Made by a program: the position numbers and the translations under genes
Origin: Phycisphaerae bacterium
Lineage (GTDB): Bacteria; Planctomycetota; Phycisphaerae; Phycisphaerales; UBA1924
Direction of reading: 5' to 3'
DNA: 64,000 bases
NCBI GenBank assembly: GCA_030432905.1
Contig: JAUILU010000001.1
Coordinates: forward strand, 62,001-126,000
Notes under the pieces: model-generated
The model's input: the letters and a program-made list of their open reading frames with translations, nothing else
Told to the model about the DNA's origin: nothing
The model's database searches: none
Part shown: positions 53,841 through 63,057 of the stretch, piece by piece
Layout: every line of letters begins with the position of its first letter
How positions within the stretch are numbered: position 1 is the stretch's first letter

Positions 53841-54682
53841 TCTCGCTTTCGGGCGTATCGAAGTCATACGGCTCGCAGAACACTCAACCCGCGCTCTCGG
53901 ATATCTTGCTGACCATCGAGCCGGGCCGGATGGTCGCCGTTGTTGGGCCGAACGGGGCCGGCAAATCCACTCTGCTCGGGCTGCTCTCGGGCATCACCAA
54001 GCCGACAACAGGCGAGGTCATCGGCGCACCGATCCGCTCGGTAGTTCTGCAGCAGACCTCGCTTGATCATCTGCTGACCATCCGCGAGAACGCCGAGCTC
54101 TTTGCAAGGGTGTACAGTGTCGAGCGGCAGCTGCGCGAGAAGCGCATCGCCGAGTTTGCAGAGCTTGTCGGACTGACCGATCGGCTCGACGACCGGGTCT
54201 CGACGCTCTCTGGCGGGCTTGCCAGGCGAGCCGATCTTCTGCGTGCGGTCATGGTCGGCCCGGAACTGCTGATCCTCGACGAACCGACCACCGGCCTTGA
54301 CCGCTCGGCAGCTCCCGAGTTCATGGCGCTGCTGGACACGATCCGCAAACAGCACAACATCGGCGTTGTTTTCGTAACACACGACCTCGAAGAAGCCGAG
54401 GCCGCGGACACAGTGCTCGTGCTCAAGGGAGGCAAGGCTGTTGCGATGGGGAAGCCATCAGAGTTGCTCTCAACACTCGGGTCTGGCACGATCTTCCGAG
54501 TGGATCAGCAAGACATGCCGACGATCACTGGTGTGCGAACGCTGTCAAAGAACACACTGCTCGTTGAGCAAGCCAACACCGAGCGTGTGTCGTTGGAGTT
54601 GTTGTCGGTGGGCGTGCCGTATTCGGTCAGGGCTGTGTCGCTCGCGGATGCGTACGACAGCATCGTGGGTGGTGAGCCGTGA
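53837..54682 (+). CDS. ABC transporter ATP-binding protein
   Basis: 281 aa from the GTG that overlaps the ctaB stop. Walker A GPNGAGKST, a shortened helical region, signature LSGGLARR, Walker B LLILDEPTTGLD and switch His in VFVTHDLEE. The subfamily is the CcmA/DrrA-like multidrug or heme-related exporters. Next to an ABC-2 permease with a 4-base overlap. Confidence 0.9.
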   Translation: MISLSGVSKSYGSQNTQPALSDILLTIEPGRMVAVVGPNGAGKSTLLGLLSGITKPTTGEVIGAPIRSVVLQQTSLDHLLTIRENAELFARVYSVERQLREKRIAEFAELVGLTDRLDDRVSTLSGGLARRADLLRAVMVGPELLILDEPTTGLDRSAAPEFMALLDTIRKQHNIGVVFVTHDLEEAEAADTVLVLKGGKAVAMGKPSELLSTLGSGTIFRVDQQDMPTITGVRTLSKNTLLVEQANTERVSLELLSVGVPYSVRAVSLADAYDSIVGGEP

Positions 54683-55458
54683 GCCGATTCGACGCGACAG
54701 CCGCGATGGTCCAGCGCGAATGGGTTCGGCTCGTCCGCCAGCCGGCGAGAATCGTCGCGACGGTCGGGACACCGATCATTCTTCTGATCGCGCTGGGCGC
54801 CGGCTTTGCCGGTTCGATTTCTGGTTTGATGGGCGTCGAGGATTCGCGCGCGTACTCGGCGTTCCTGTTGCCCGGCATGATCTCGATGGCGGCCCTCTTT
54901 GCGGCGATCTTCGGCGCCATGTCACTCATCGACGATCGCGACAGCGGCCTGCTCCGTGTGCTCATGGCGGGCCCGGCGCCGGACGGCTCGATCGTTCTGG
55001 CTAAGCTCGTCGGCATCGCTGTGCCATCGATTGTGCAGGCGGCCTTGTTTTTGCCGGCGTGCTTCCTGCTCGGTGTTAAAGTGACGCCGGTCGGCATTGC
55101 GATGTCGTTTGTTGCACTCGCTCTGATGGCGACGGGGATAGCGGGCCTCTCGCTTGCGATGGCGTGGCGTGTCAGGAGCTCGCAGGAGTTTCACGCGATC
55201 ATGAACACGCTGCTGATGCCGATGTGGCTTCTCAGCGGCGCGTTCTACCCCGCCGCCGAGGCCGCGACGCCGATGCGCTGGCTCACCGCGATCAACCCTC
55301 TTGCTTGGCCGACAGAAGCGATGCGTTCGGCTCTCTCGGGTCAGCCGTCGCAATTGCTCGGGGCGTACGTCTGGCCATTGGCGATCGCGTTCTGCATCGG
55401 CGGCTGCGCGCTCGCGGTGGGTACCATTCGACAGGGCAACAACAGGAGCTCGAAGTGA
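54679..55458 (+). CDS. ABC-2 type transporter permease
   Basis: A 259-aa membrane subunit with six helices and the ABC-2 signature region (LPGMISMAALFAAIFGAMSLIDDRDSG, LLMPMWLLSGAFYPAE). Partner of the preceding ATPase. Its position between heme O synthase and SCO1 suggests a role in copper or heme supply for cytochrome oxidase; this is inferred from context. Confidence 0.88.
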   Translation: MSRFDATAAMVQREWVRLVRQPARIVATVGTPIILLIALGAGFAGSISGLMGVEDSRAYSAFLLPGMISMAALFAAIFGAMSLIDDRDSGLLRVLMAGPAPDGSIVLAKLVGIAVPSIVQAALFLPACFLLGVKVTPVGIAMSFVALALMATGIAGLSLAMAWRVRSSQEFHAIMNTLLMPMWLLSGAFYPAAEAATPMRWLTAINPLAWPTEAMRSALSGQPSQLLGAYVWPLAIAFCIGGCALAVGTIRQGNNRSSK

Positions 55459-56105
55459 GCAAGACCGTTCGGATTCTCCTTTTCGTGTGCGTGCTCGGGC
55501 TGGCCTGCAGTTCCGGCGCGATGGTTATGGTCCTGCTGAACCGGCAGAATGCGCCGCAGGTTGAGCCTGTCTCGGTTCGCGACTACGGCCTCGTCATCTT
55601 GCCGTTCAATCTCACTGATCACAACGGCGACGCTGCGGACGAGTCGGCCTTGCGTGGTCAATGGACCGTCGTTGATTTCATCTTCACCAACTGCGTCGGT
55701 GCCTGTCCGGTCATGACCGCCAGGATGTCCGAGGCCGCGGAGGCTTTGGCGGATACATCGGTGCGGTTCGCAAGCTTCAGCCTCGACAGCAAACGCGACA
55801 CGCCCGAACGCCTCCGTGAGTTTGCCGGGTCTTACGGCATCGATCTTGATCGCTGGGCGTTCTACACGGGCGATGACGAGCAGACCCGCACGATGGTCGC
55901 TGACGGGCTCAAGCTGATCGTGGATGACGAGGACACCAACGAGCTCACACTCGACGACGGCTCAACCATGAAAAACATCGTCCATCCGACGCGGTACTTC
56001 CTGGTGAACCCCGATCTCGAAATCGTCGGACTCTACAACTCGGGTGATCCGGCCGAGGTTGCTCGGCTGGTCCAAGAAGTGACCGAGTTTATGGCCGAGG
56101 ACTGA
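55455..56105 (+). CDS. SCO1/SenC-family copper chaperone
   Basis: 216 aa. One N-terminal membrane helix, then a thioredoxin-like domain with the copper ligands C80 and C84 (NCVGACP) and a His in IVHPTRYFLV. It delivers copper to the CuA site of cytochrome oxidase. The GTG overlaps the permease stop and follows AGGAG by 6 bases. Its 3' end overlaps the convergent tilS by 17 bases. Confidence 0.92.
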   Translation: MSKTVRILLFVCVLGLACSSGAMVMVLLNRQNAPQVEPVSVRDYGLVILPFNLTDHNGDAADESALRGQWTVVDFIFTNCVGACPVMTARMSEAAEALADTSVRFASFSLDSKRDTPERLREFAGSYGIDLDRWAFYTGDDEQTRTMVADGLKLIVDDEDTNELTLDDGSTMKNIVHPTRYFLVNPDLEIVGLYNSGDPAEVARLVQEVTEFMAED

Positions 56106-57108
56106 CGCGGATCGTCAGTTGTTTGTTGCTGACTTCAACGACAAGACCACGCAGCTCGAACGTCTTGGTGTGCATCGATCGTTCCCTGATCGCTTCGATA
56201 ATCGGTGAGAGGTGCTTGTGTCCCCTCGCGTCGGCTCCGACCTCGCCGACGAGCCTTGACGAGAGTTGACGGACGACCTGTCCGATGACGACGGGCTGCT
56301 CGTTGGTGATCGCGTTTAACTCGATACAGATCGAATCGTGCTCAACATTCGCGTGGTTGACAATGCTGTCGGCGCGATCCTCGATCACACTCTGGGCCTG
56401 ACTGAGCAGCCCGGAAGCCGAAGCCAGCCGATTAGGCAGGTCATCGCCTGAGAGTGTGAGAATACTCGGCAGAATCTCACGACGAAGCCAGGCACGCTGG
56501 CGGGTTGTGTCGTCGTTGGTTTCGTCGTGTGCCGGCGTGAAGCCGATCGATCGGCAGAGCGATTCCAGTTCGCTCCGAGCGGCGGTCAGTGCTGGCCTTA
56601 CGAGCGTGACTTGATCGTTGAGTTCCCGACTATCGGCGATGCCTGCCAAGCCCGCTAGGCCCGTGCCACGGATCAGTGCCATGAGCATCGTTTCGAGCTG
56701 ATCCTGTGCGTGATGACCGGTCGCGATGTAGCTGCACCCAGAAGCCCGGGCGATTTCTGCCAGTTGGTCGTACCTCCGAGTTCTCGCGCCGGCTTCGGCG
56801 TTCTCGCTGTCCGGGATTGTGATTTCAGATTCATGGAACTCAACGCCGAGTTGCTCGGCGAGCAACTGGGCGGACTCGGCGTCATGGTTCTGCAGCGCAT
56901 CGGGTCGGAGGTTGTGCTTGATGTGAGCCGCCACGATCCGGGCGGGCTTGACGCTTGCCAGCGCGATAAGCAATGCCGACGAATCCGGCCCGCCTGAGAG
57001 AGCCACGAGTGTGGGGCGATCCGGGTCGCGAACCGCAGAGCCGCCGGTCAGCCGGCGCCACCGCCCCACGATCTTGCCGACGACGAATTGGTTCCCTGCC
57101 GGCCCCAT
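56089..57108 (-). CDS. tilS: tRNA(Ile)-lysidine synthetase
   Basis: N-type ATP pyrophosphatase that changes C34 of tRNA-Ile(CAT) to lysidine so it reads AUA. 339 aa. SGGPDSS at residues 38-44 is the PP-loop; YIATGHHAQDQLETMLMALIRGTGLAGLAGI is the family block, and the C-terminus carries the substrate-binding helical part. Its substrate tRNA is the element attachment site at 15718-15790. Divergent from the next gene. Confidence 0.92.
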   Translation of the reverse strand: MGPAGNQFVVGKIVGRWRRLTGGSAVRDPDRPTLVALSGGPDSSALLIALASVKPARIVAAHIKHNLRPDALQNHDAESAQLLAEQLGVEFHESEITIPDSENAEAGARTRRYDQLAEIARASGCSYIATGHHAQDQLETMLMALIRGTGLAGLAGIADSRELNDQVTLVRPALTAARSELESLCRSIGFTPAHDETNDDTTRQRAWLRREILPSILTLSGDDLPNRLASASGLLSQAQSVIEDRADSIVNHANVEHDSICIELNAITNEQPVVIGQVVRQLSSRLVGEVGADARGHKHLSPIIEAIRERSMHTKTFELRGLVVEVSNKQLTIRVSPRP

Positions 57109-57149
57109 GGCGTGATGGTACTCGTTAATCCTGCTAAGCTAGCAGACTC

Positions 57150-57728
57150 ATGAACGCGATCTTGATCCAGGCGAATCCGCAGGAGCCAGCAGAGGGCGAG
57201 GCGCAGGCCGCGTCCGACTTTGCTGGAATGATCGCGCCGTACCTGCTGCTCGCGGGTGTCGTGATGCTGACGATCGTGCTGCTCGGCAAGGTCCGCAAGA
57301 CAAGCAAGCGAGCGGCGAGGCAGCCCGATCTGGAACCCAAGGAACGCATCGAGGCGATCCGCGAAAGGGCCGACAACGGCACGGTGCTCCAGCAGCGTGC
57401 CGCCCAAACTGTTGAGCTGACCCGCGAATTGACAGCGGTGATCGACAACCGGGCCGAGAAACTCGAGATCCTGATCCAGCACGCCGACGAGCGGATCGCC
57501 CGGCTCGAACGGCTAAGCCAAGAAGCAGAGCAGCGTCTAACCCCTCGCCACACCGAGAGCACAGGCTCGGCGGAGAGGCCTCGCACAGAAGCAACACTGG
57601 CCACCGATGCGCTCCGGCAGCAGATTTACGATCTTGCCGACCAGGGACACGCGACGAACGAGATCGCCCACCGCCTCGGCCAGCACGCGGGCAAGGTCGA
57701 ACTGATCTTGGCGCTACGTCGGGCGTAA
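57150..57728 (+). CDS. Membrane-anchored coiled-coil protein with C-terminal HTH (DUF2802/6115-like)
   Basis: 192 aa. One helix (MIAPYLLLAGVVMLTIVLLG) is followed by a charged coiled coil over about residues 60-130. A short C-terminal helix-turn-helix segment (ALRQQIYDLADQGHATNEIAHRLGQHAGKVELILALRR) resembles the DUF2802/DUF6115 C-terminus. It may tether DNA or assemble at the membrane; function unknown. Confidence 0.65.
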   Translation: MNAILIQANPQEPAEGEAQAASDFAGMIAPYLLLAGVVMLTIVLLGKVRKTSKRAARQPDLEPKERIEAIRERADNGTVLQQRAAQTVELTRELTAVIDNRAEKLEILIQHADERIARLERLSQEAEQRLTPRHTESTGSAERPRTEATLATDALRQQIYDLADQGHATNEIAHRLGQHAGKVELILALRRA

Positions 57729-57729
57729 A

Positions 57730-58689
57730 TCAGCGGGTCGCCGCGTCAAGCGCCATGATCTCAAAGGCGACATGGGCCGCCAGCAGCGCTGTGTTGCCGG
57801 CGACGTCTCTGTCGGGCAGCACTTCGACCACATCCGCGCCGACAAGGTTGATCCCCTTGAGTTGGCGCAGAAGGTCCAAGGCCTCGGCGGACGTAAACCC
57901 GCCGACACACGGGGTACCGGTGCCCGGCGCGTAGACCGGATCCACGCAGTCGATGTCGTAGGACAGATACACGCCGTCGCTGCCGATGCGGTCGAGCACA
58001 GCGCGGATCGGCGCAAAACCCTCCGCCTGCCAGCGCCCGTGGGTCACGAGCTCGATGCCCTGTTCTCTGGCGTAGTCGAGATCATCCTCGCTGTTGAGTG
58101 GGCCCTTGATGCCGATCGAGACCATCCGCTTCGGATCAAGGATGCCCTCTTCGATGAGCCTGCGGAACGGCGTGGCGTGGTTCCACTTCTCACCCCAAAC
58201 CGTGTCGAGCGTGTCCATGTGGCTGTCGAAATGAACACACGCGAGGCCGCCCTTGGGCTTTCCCTGCCTGATCCACGCGGCCTTCATGCCCGCGTACACA
58301 AGCGAATGATCGCCGCCGAGAAGCATGAGCTTGGTTGCTGACGGATCGCCGATCGTGCAAAGGTGTTCGGCAACGCCATCGAGAGTCTCTTTAACGCTGT
58401 AGGGCTTGATCGGCGCATCGCCAGCATCTGCAAGCGACAGCACGCCCGGCACATCAACCTTGTGATCCATCGAGTAGTGCTTGAGGTACTGAGACTGCTC
58501 GCGGATTGCGCGTGGGCCGAATCGCGTGCCGGGTCGGAACGTCACGCCGCCGTCGAAGGGGGCGCCGACGACGGCCCAGTCAACAGGCGCATCGACGTCT
58601 TCGATCCTCGGGTACCTGCCGAAGGTAGTAATGCCGGCGAAGCGTGCCTGAACTCTTGAGTTCGGGATGACGGTTTTGCGTTCACTCAT
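57730..58689 (-). CDS. Agmatinase/arginase-family ureohydrolase in the succinyl-arginine operon
   Basis: A 319-aa manganese enzyme with GGDH (residues 125-128), DSHMD (155-159) and DIDCVD (245-250). The substrate loop WGEKWNHATPFRRLIEE matches the agmatinase side of the family. The ATG at 58689 is chosen because it overlaps the stop of the upstream aldehyde dehydrogenase (ATGA); the longer frame has no homology. Its place in an astC-astA-astD operon suggests urea release from arginine or succinylarginine, replacing AstB. Confidence 0.85.
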   Translation of the reverse strand: MSERKTVIPNSRVQARFAGITTFGRYPRIEDVDAPVDWAVVGAPFDGGVTFRPGTRFGPRAIREQSQYLKHYSMDHKVDVPGVLSLADAGDAPIKPYSVKETLDGVAEHLCTIGDPSATKLMLLGGDHSLVYAGMKAAWIRQGKPKGGLACVHFDSHMDTLDTVWGEKWNHATPFRRLIEEGILDPKRMVSIGIKGPLNSEDDLDYAREQGIELVTHGRWQAEGFAPIRAVLDRIGSDGVYLSYDIDCVDPVYAPGTGTPCVGGFTSAEALDLLRQLKGINLVGADVVEVLPDRDVAGNTALLAAHVAFEIMALDAATR

Positions 58690-60248
58690 GCGTTGTCCAG
58701 CCATGAAGCGTCGAAGCTCATGCCCTGCGGCAAGGCGGCGCTGTCGCCGCTCTCGACCATCGAGGCCACCGGAAACGCGCAGTAGTCGAGACTGACCGAG
58801 CCTGCGGGCCTGTGGTTGCCCGAGAACCCGAGCCCGCCGAACGGCAGCTTGCTGCTCGCGCCCGCGGTGCCCGTGTTCACGTTGATGCACCCGGCTCGGC
58901 ATTCGGCGACGAACCGTTTCTGAGCTTCGGTGTTGGTCGTGAAAATCGAAGCTGCGAGGCCGTAACGCGTCGCGTTCGCCTGCTCGATGGCCTCGTCGAG
59001 CGATGCGACGGTCGTCACGCGCAAGAGCGGCCCGAACACCTCCATGTCGCAGCCCGCATCATTGGAATCCTCGGCGACAAATCTGTCGACCTTCAAGACC
59101 GCCGGGGTGATGTAGTAACCATCGGTCGAGCCGTCGGTCGACCGGGGTTCGGCTTCGAGGAGCAACTCGGCGCCAGAATCAACGAGCCGCTTCTGGAACG
59201 CCAGCACAGCATCGCGGGCTTCAGCTGAGACCAGCGGGCCGATGAACACCGGGTCTTCTGAACGCGGATCGCCGACAACGAGTTGCTTGGCGGCCTTGAC
59301 GATCGCGGATGTAAACCGTTCGGCGATGTCCTCGTGAACAATCAGCCGACGTGTGCAGGTGCAGCGCTGGCCTGTTGTTACGAACGAGGCGCGGACAACC
59401 TCGATCGCAGCCTGCTCAAGGTGCGCATCGGGCATGACGACGGTCGGGTTGTTGCCTCCGAGTTCCAGCGCAACCATCCGGCCCGGATTGTCGAGGTTGG
59501 CTTCAAGGATCTTGCGTCCGACGGGCCAAGACCCTGTAAACAGGATGCCGTCAATGTCTGTGTGCGTGGTAAGTTTTACGGCGGTTTGTGGGCCGCCCTG
59601 GACGAGGTTGACGACGCCCGCCGGCGCGCCCTCGGCTTCGAGTGCTTCATGGAACATCTCGATGAGTGCCTGCCCGGTCGCGGGCGTCTTCTCGCTCGGT
59701 TTGAGGACCACGGTGTTGCCCATGACAAGCGCCGGTACGATGTGGCCGTTCGGAAGATGCGCCGGGAAGTTGTACGGCCCGATCACAGCCATCACGCCGT
59801 GCGGCTTGTAGTTGCACGCGCCAATTCGCGACTCGGTCAGGTTGAACCTGTAGTCCTTGACACGCCCGAAGCCGCCGTTCTCGGAATCATCGAGCGTGAT
59901 ATCGACCTTGCCCGCGAGGATGCCGGCCTCGGCCTGTGAATCCCACATGGCCTTGCCGGTCTCATCGCAGATCAACTCACCGATCTCTTGCTTGCGCTGG
60001 GCGACGATGGTCTGGTAGCGCCGCAGAACTGCGATGCGCTTCTCTATCGGCCACTGCGACCAGATTGGCAGAGCCGCCCGTGCCGCGGCGACTGCTTCGT
60101 TTACATGCCCGATGACAGGGCTTCCCGACCAGAGCTTCCGGTCAGGGTGCGCTGGGTTTGTCGAAGTGATCTCGTCACCAGAGAGCGGTACAAACTTGCC
60201 CGCGATTAGGTCGCTCGGGGCATTACGTAGAGATGAATGAAAGCCCAT
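58686..60248 (-). CDS. astD: Succinylglutamate-semialdehyde dehydrogenase
   Basis: An NAD-dependent aldehyde dehydrogenase of 520 aa that oxidises N-succinylglutamate semialdehyde. GPYNFPAHLPNGHIVPAL, KPSEKTPATG, catalytic E262 in LELGGNNP and C296 in TGQRCTCTRR; the CTCTRR form is typical of AstD. The ATG at 60248 follows AAGGAG and overlaps the stop of astA. Operon with astA and the ureohydrolase. Confidence 0.92.
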   Translation of the reverse strand: MGFHSSLRNAPSDLIAGKFVPLSGDEITSTNPAHPDRKLWSGSPVIGHVNEAVAAARAALPIWSQWPIEKRIAVLRRYQTIVAQRKQEIGELICDETGKAMWDSQAEAGILAGKVDITLDDSENGGFGRVKDYRFNLTESRIGACNYKPHGVMAVIGPYNFPAHLPNGHIVPALVMGNTVVLKPSEKTPATGQALIEMFHEALEAEGAPAGVVNLVQGGPQTAVKLTTHTDIDGILFTGSWPVGRKILEANLDNPGRMVALELGGNNPTVVMPDAHLEQAAIEVVRASFVTTGQRCTCTRRLIVHEDIAERFTSAIVKAAKQLVVGDPRSEDPVFIGPLVSAEARDAVLAFQKRLVDSGAELLLEAEPRSTDGSTDGYYITPAVLKVDRFVAEDSNDAGCDMEVFGPLLRVTTVASLDEAIEQANATRYGLAASIFTTNTEAQKRFVAECRAGCINVNTGTAGASSKLPFGGLGFSGNHRPAGSVSLDYCAFPVASMVESGDSAALPQGMSFDASWLDNA

Positions 60249-61435
60249 CACGCACTCCTTGCTTTTGACTTGCGGGTTTTCTTCATCGCCGGGGCTTTCT
60301 TGCTCGCGGTGCGCGGGCGGAGATTCATTGGTGTGACGCCGACCTTGTCGCCCGGCGAGACCTGCAAGACCTCCATGTACGCCTTGGGCATCGCGATCTT
60401 TTTGTTGTCGAGCAGGCAGACGTTCTCGTCGATCGCGCGGAACTCGCCGTCGGGATCGAGCTTGCTGACCATGCACTGGTCCTTGCACCGGCTCATCGGC
60501 ACAGGCTCCGCGACGGTGAGCTTCTTGGTCTGCTTCACGGGCGTGATGTCGTCGGTCTTTGCGTCGAGGTGAGGCCCGCCGTCGAACGGATCGACAAAGC
60601 CGCGGTACTCAAAGCCGAGACGCTCGAGCATCCGGCGTGCTGACTTCGTGTCTTCACCGACCTCGCCGACCACAGCACGCGCGTTCGGAGGCAGCAGCGA
60701 GAGATAGATCGGTTCAGGAGGCAGGAGCGAGGTGATGAACTCGCGGCTGTACTGGCAGAACCTGTCGGCCTCGTCGTAACTGAGAGGGATGAAACGCCTG
60801 CCGAAGTAGTCCCAGAAAAGATTGTCACCTTCAGGTGTGATCGGCGCCATCATCTCGGCGAGCACCTTGTCCGCGAAACGCTTGCGGTGCAGGCCGATCA
60901 TGTGGAAGCGGATCATGCTGAGGAAGAGTCCGAGTTTCTTCTTGTGACCGCGAAGCGAGGGTTGCAGGATCAGCCCGCCGATCTCGGTCGGCGAAGACTC
61001 ATCGAGGTACAGCTCAGCGACGGTGTGACCCGTGCCGGTCTGAATGCTCTGGCTGAAGAAGTGCCTCTGCGAGAGCTGCAATGACACATTCGGGCTGCCC
61101 GAGCCGCCCATGTGGGCCAGCACCTGACTCGAACCGAGCGGCTGGCCCGATTCCAGATCTTCGAGCACGAACATGAACAGGTCTGATTCATGCGTCGAAG
61201 CGCCTAGCCCGCTGAGCGACTTGTCCGTCTTGATCGCGTTGTTGACGCTGGCGGGGATGACCTCTGGTTCGGGCTTGCCGCGTCCGCCGCCGGCCTTGAG
61301 GAACGTGTTGCGGCTGTGGACGATCTTGGACTGGATGATGTCCTTGTCTGGCGGCAAGTTGATGAAGTGGACCATCTTGGCCAGCTTGTGCAGCGTCGAT
61401 GTGTCGGTGAGTTTGGCGCGTCTAATGAGATACAT
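60248..61435 (-). CDS. astA: Arginine/ornithine N-succinyltransferase
   Basis: A 395-aa AstA/AOST-family enzyme transferring succinate to the alpha-amino group of arginine, and in some bacteria ornithine. It has the N-terminal RRAKLTDTSTL and the central blocks GGLILQPSLRGHKKKLGLFLS, RMIREHM-type helices and FWDYFGRRFIPLSYDEAD. A Lys/Arg-rich tail of about 60 residues beyond the family core is unusual. Followed directly by astD. Confidence 0.92.
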   Translation of the reverse strand: MYLIRRAKLTDTSTLHKLAKMVHFINLPPDKDIIQSKIVHSRNTFLKAGGGRGKPEPEVIPASVNNAIKTDKSLSGLGASTHESDLFMFVLEDLESGQPLGSSQVLAHMGGSGSPNVSLQLSQRHFFSQSIQTGTGHTVAELYLDESSPTEIGGLILQPSLRGHKKKLGLFLSMIRFHMIGLHRKRFADKVLAEMMAPITPEGDNLFWDYFGRRFIPLSYDEADRFCQYSREFITSLLPPEPIYLSLLPPNARAVVGEVGEDTKSARRMLERLGFEYRGFVDPFDGGPHLDAKTDDITPVKQTKKLTVAEPVPMSRCKDQCMVSKLDPDGEFRAIDENVCLLDNKKIAMPKAYMEVLQVSPGDKVGVTPMNLRPRTASKKAPAMKKTRKSKARSA

Positions 61436-61504
61436 GTCTGGCCTCCCGTGGCCGCGCGTCGTTCACATTACTGCGGGGACACGCCTTACCCGCGGGATCG
61501 CTTG

Positions 61505-62941
61505 TTACCCGGCTGCTTTCGCGAAGCCTCGCTCGATGCACTCGAAGATCTTGGGCCAGTGGCTTTCTTCCATGACCGGGACCGGCGGGAGCATCCGCAT
61601 GTGGTACGGGCCGTGGCCGCACCAGAACAGGATCACGCCCTCGTCAAAGCACGCCTTGCACGCGGCAACGATCTTCTTCTGATCGCCACCGAACGGGCTC
61701 ATCTTCATCATGCCGCCGATGCCGCCCGTGAACCCGGACTGGCCTTTAACGGGCGGGAACCACTCGGGGTGCTTGGCGACCAGCGCATCGACATGCTTGC
61801 AGAACAGCGCGTGGTGCTTGGCGAGCTTGCCGTCTTGGCCGTAAAGATCGCCGTCGCGGAGCATCTCGAGGATCTTGTTGCCCGCCGCGAAGTCCTGGCT
61901 CGCACCGGTGAACGTGCCCGAGAGCAGGCCGGGCCTCGGCGCGTATTCGTCGGTGAAGAGCGTCGCGCACGCTTGGGTCATCTTGCCGACGCAGAAGACA
62001 TCGACATAGTCGCCGAGGTCGAGTGTTTCGTAGGCGAACATTTCCCCGGTCCGGCCGAAGCTCTGGATCTCGTCGTCCCAGATCGCGATGTTGTTCTTCC
62101 GGCATATGTCCATGAGCGCGACGAAGTACTCGCGCGGCGCGACATTGAAGCCGCCCTCGCCTTGGACGAGCTCGAAGATGAAGCACGCGTGCTGCTTGGG
62201 GTAGCGGGTGATGTATTCCTGAAGCTGCTCGCAGGAACGCTCGATAAACTGGGCCTCGCCGCCGGCTTTGGCGACGTTCTCTTCCGTCCAGAACGGCATG
62301 TAGTCCACCTGCGTCGACAGCGGGATGCCGTCGCGGCCGCCTGCGGAATCGCCCAGCTGCGCCATGGTCACCGTCCGGCCCATGAAGCAGTGGCTAAACG
62401 CGATGACCCGGCTCGCCGGGGCGTGCTTCTGGTAGCAGACCTTGAGCGCGCTCTCGTTGGCGACAGCGCCCGAGGTTGTTACAAAGCACTGGCTCAGTCT
62501 GCTGTTGCGTTTGGCTAGCGAGACCATGAGCTCCGAGAAGCGGTAGGCTTCGAAGTTGGACTGCAGGTTGCCGTGCTTGGCGACGTCCTGCGTGCTGGCT
62601 TCGAGCGACGCGCGGATGAGTTCGGGGTGGCCGTGACCGAAGAAGTGGACACCGATTCCTGTGATCATGTCCCACTTAACCGAGCCGTCGGCGAGCTCGA
62701 CGAGCGGCCCGTTGCCGGCGCCGCTTCCGATCATCGGGTAGAGCAGCGGGCGTCCCTTGACGGCTGCCGCTCTGTCGAGGAGATCCTTGTAATCCGCAGC
62801 CGCGCCCTCTTGCGCCGGGCGTGCGTCGGTGATCGTGCTGTTGTGCTGACCCACCTGTGCCGTGATGGCGTCGATCGCGGCCTTGATGGCCTCGTCTTGG
62901 TTGATCTGGCTCCCCACAGCATGGCTCATCGTCTCAGGCAT
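61505..62941 (-). CDS. astC: Class III aminotransferase, succinylornithine aminotransferase-like
   Basis: A 478-aa PLP enzyme. The pyridoxal Lys is K320 in VGKMTQA, with IWDDEIQSFGRTG and the large-domain block HPELIRASLEA. It is longer at the N-terminus than ArgD/AstC of enteric bacteria and belongs to a broader class III group; the substrate is inferred from the operon with astA and astD. A 69-base gap separates it from astA. Confidence 0.78.
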   Translation of the reverse strand: MPETMSHAVGSQINQDEAIKAAIDAITAQVGQHNSTITDARPAQEGAAADYKDLLDRAAAVKGRPLLYPMIGSGAGNGPLVELADGSVKWDMITGIGVHFFGHGHPELIRASLEASTQDVAKHGNLQSNFEAYRFSELMVSLAKRNSRLSQCFVTTSGAVANESALKVCYQKHAPASRVIAFSHCFMGRTVTMAQLGDSAGGRDGIPLSTQVDYMPFWTEENVAKAGGEAQFIERSCEQLQEYITRYPKQHACFIFELVQGEGGFNVAPREYFVALMDICRKNNIAIWDDEIQSFGRTGEMFAYETLDLGDYVDVFCVGKMTQACATLFTDEYAPRPGLLSGTFTGASQDFAAGNKILEMLRDGDLYGQDGKLAKHHALFCKHVDALVAKHPEWFPPVKGQSGFTGGIGGMMKMSPFGGDQKKIVAACKACFDEGVILFWCGHGPYHMRMLPPVPVMEESHWPKIFECIERGFAKAAG

Positions 62942-63057
62942 CTCGGTCTCCGGTTCTGGCTCGGCTGAGCCGGTCTGTGCTCCCCGCTCATCGGCCGATC
63001 AGGGGGTGATCTGAGCCGGTAACCGGGGTCGGACCCGCCAAAGAGCGGGCCTAGGTG

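Noticed and set aside
62942-63057. Intrinsic terminator between the M20 gene and astC
   Set aside because: A CCCGC/GCGGG stem is present, but it is short and has no T run; the genes may be one transcript.
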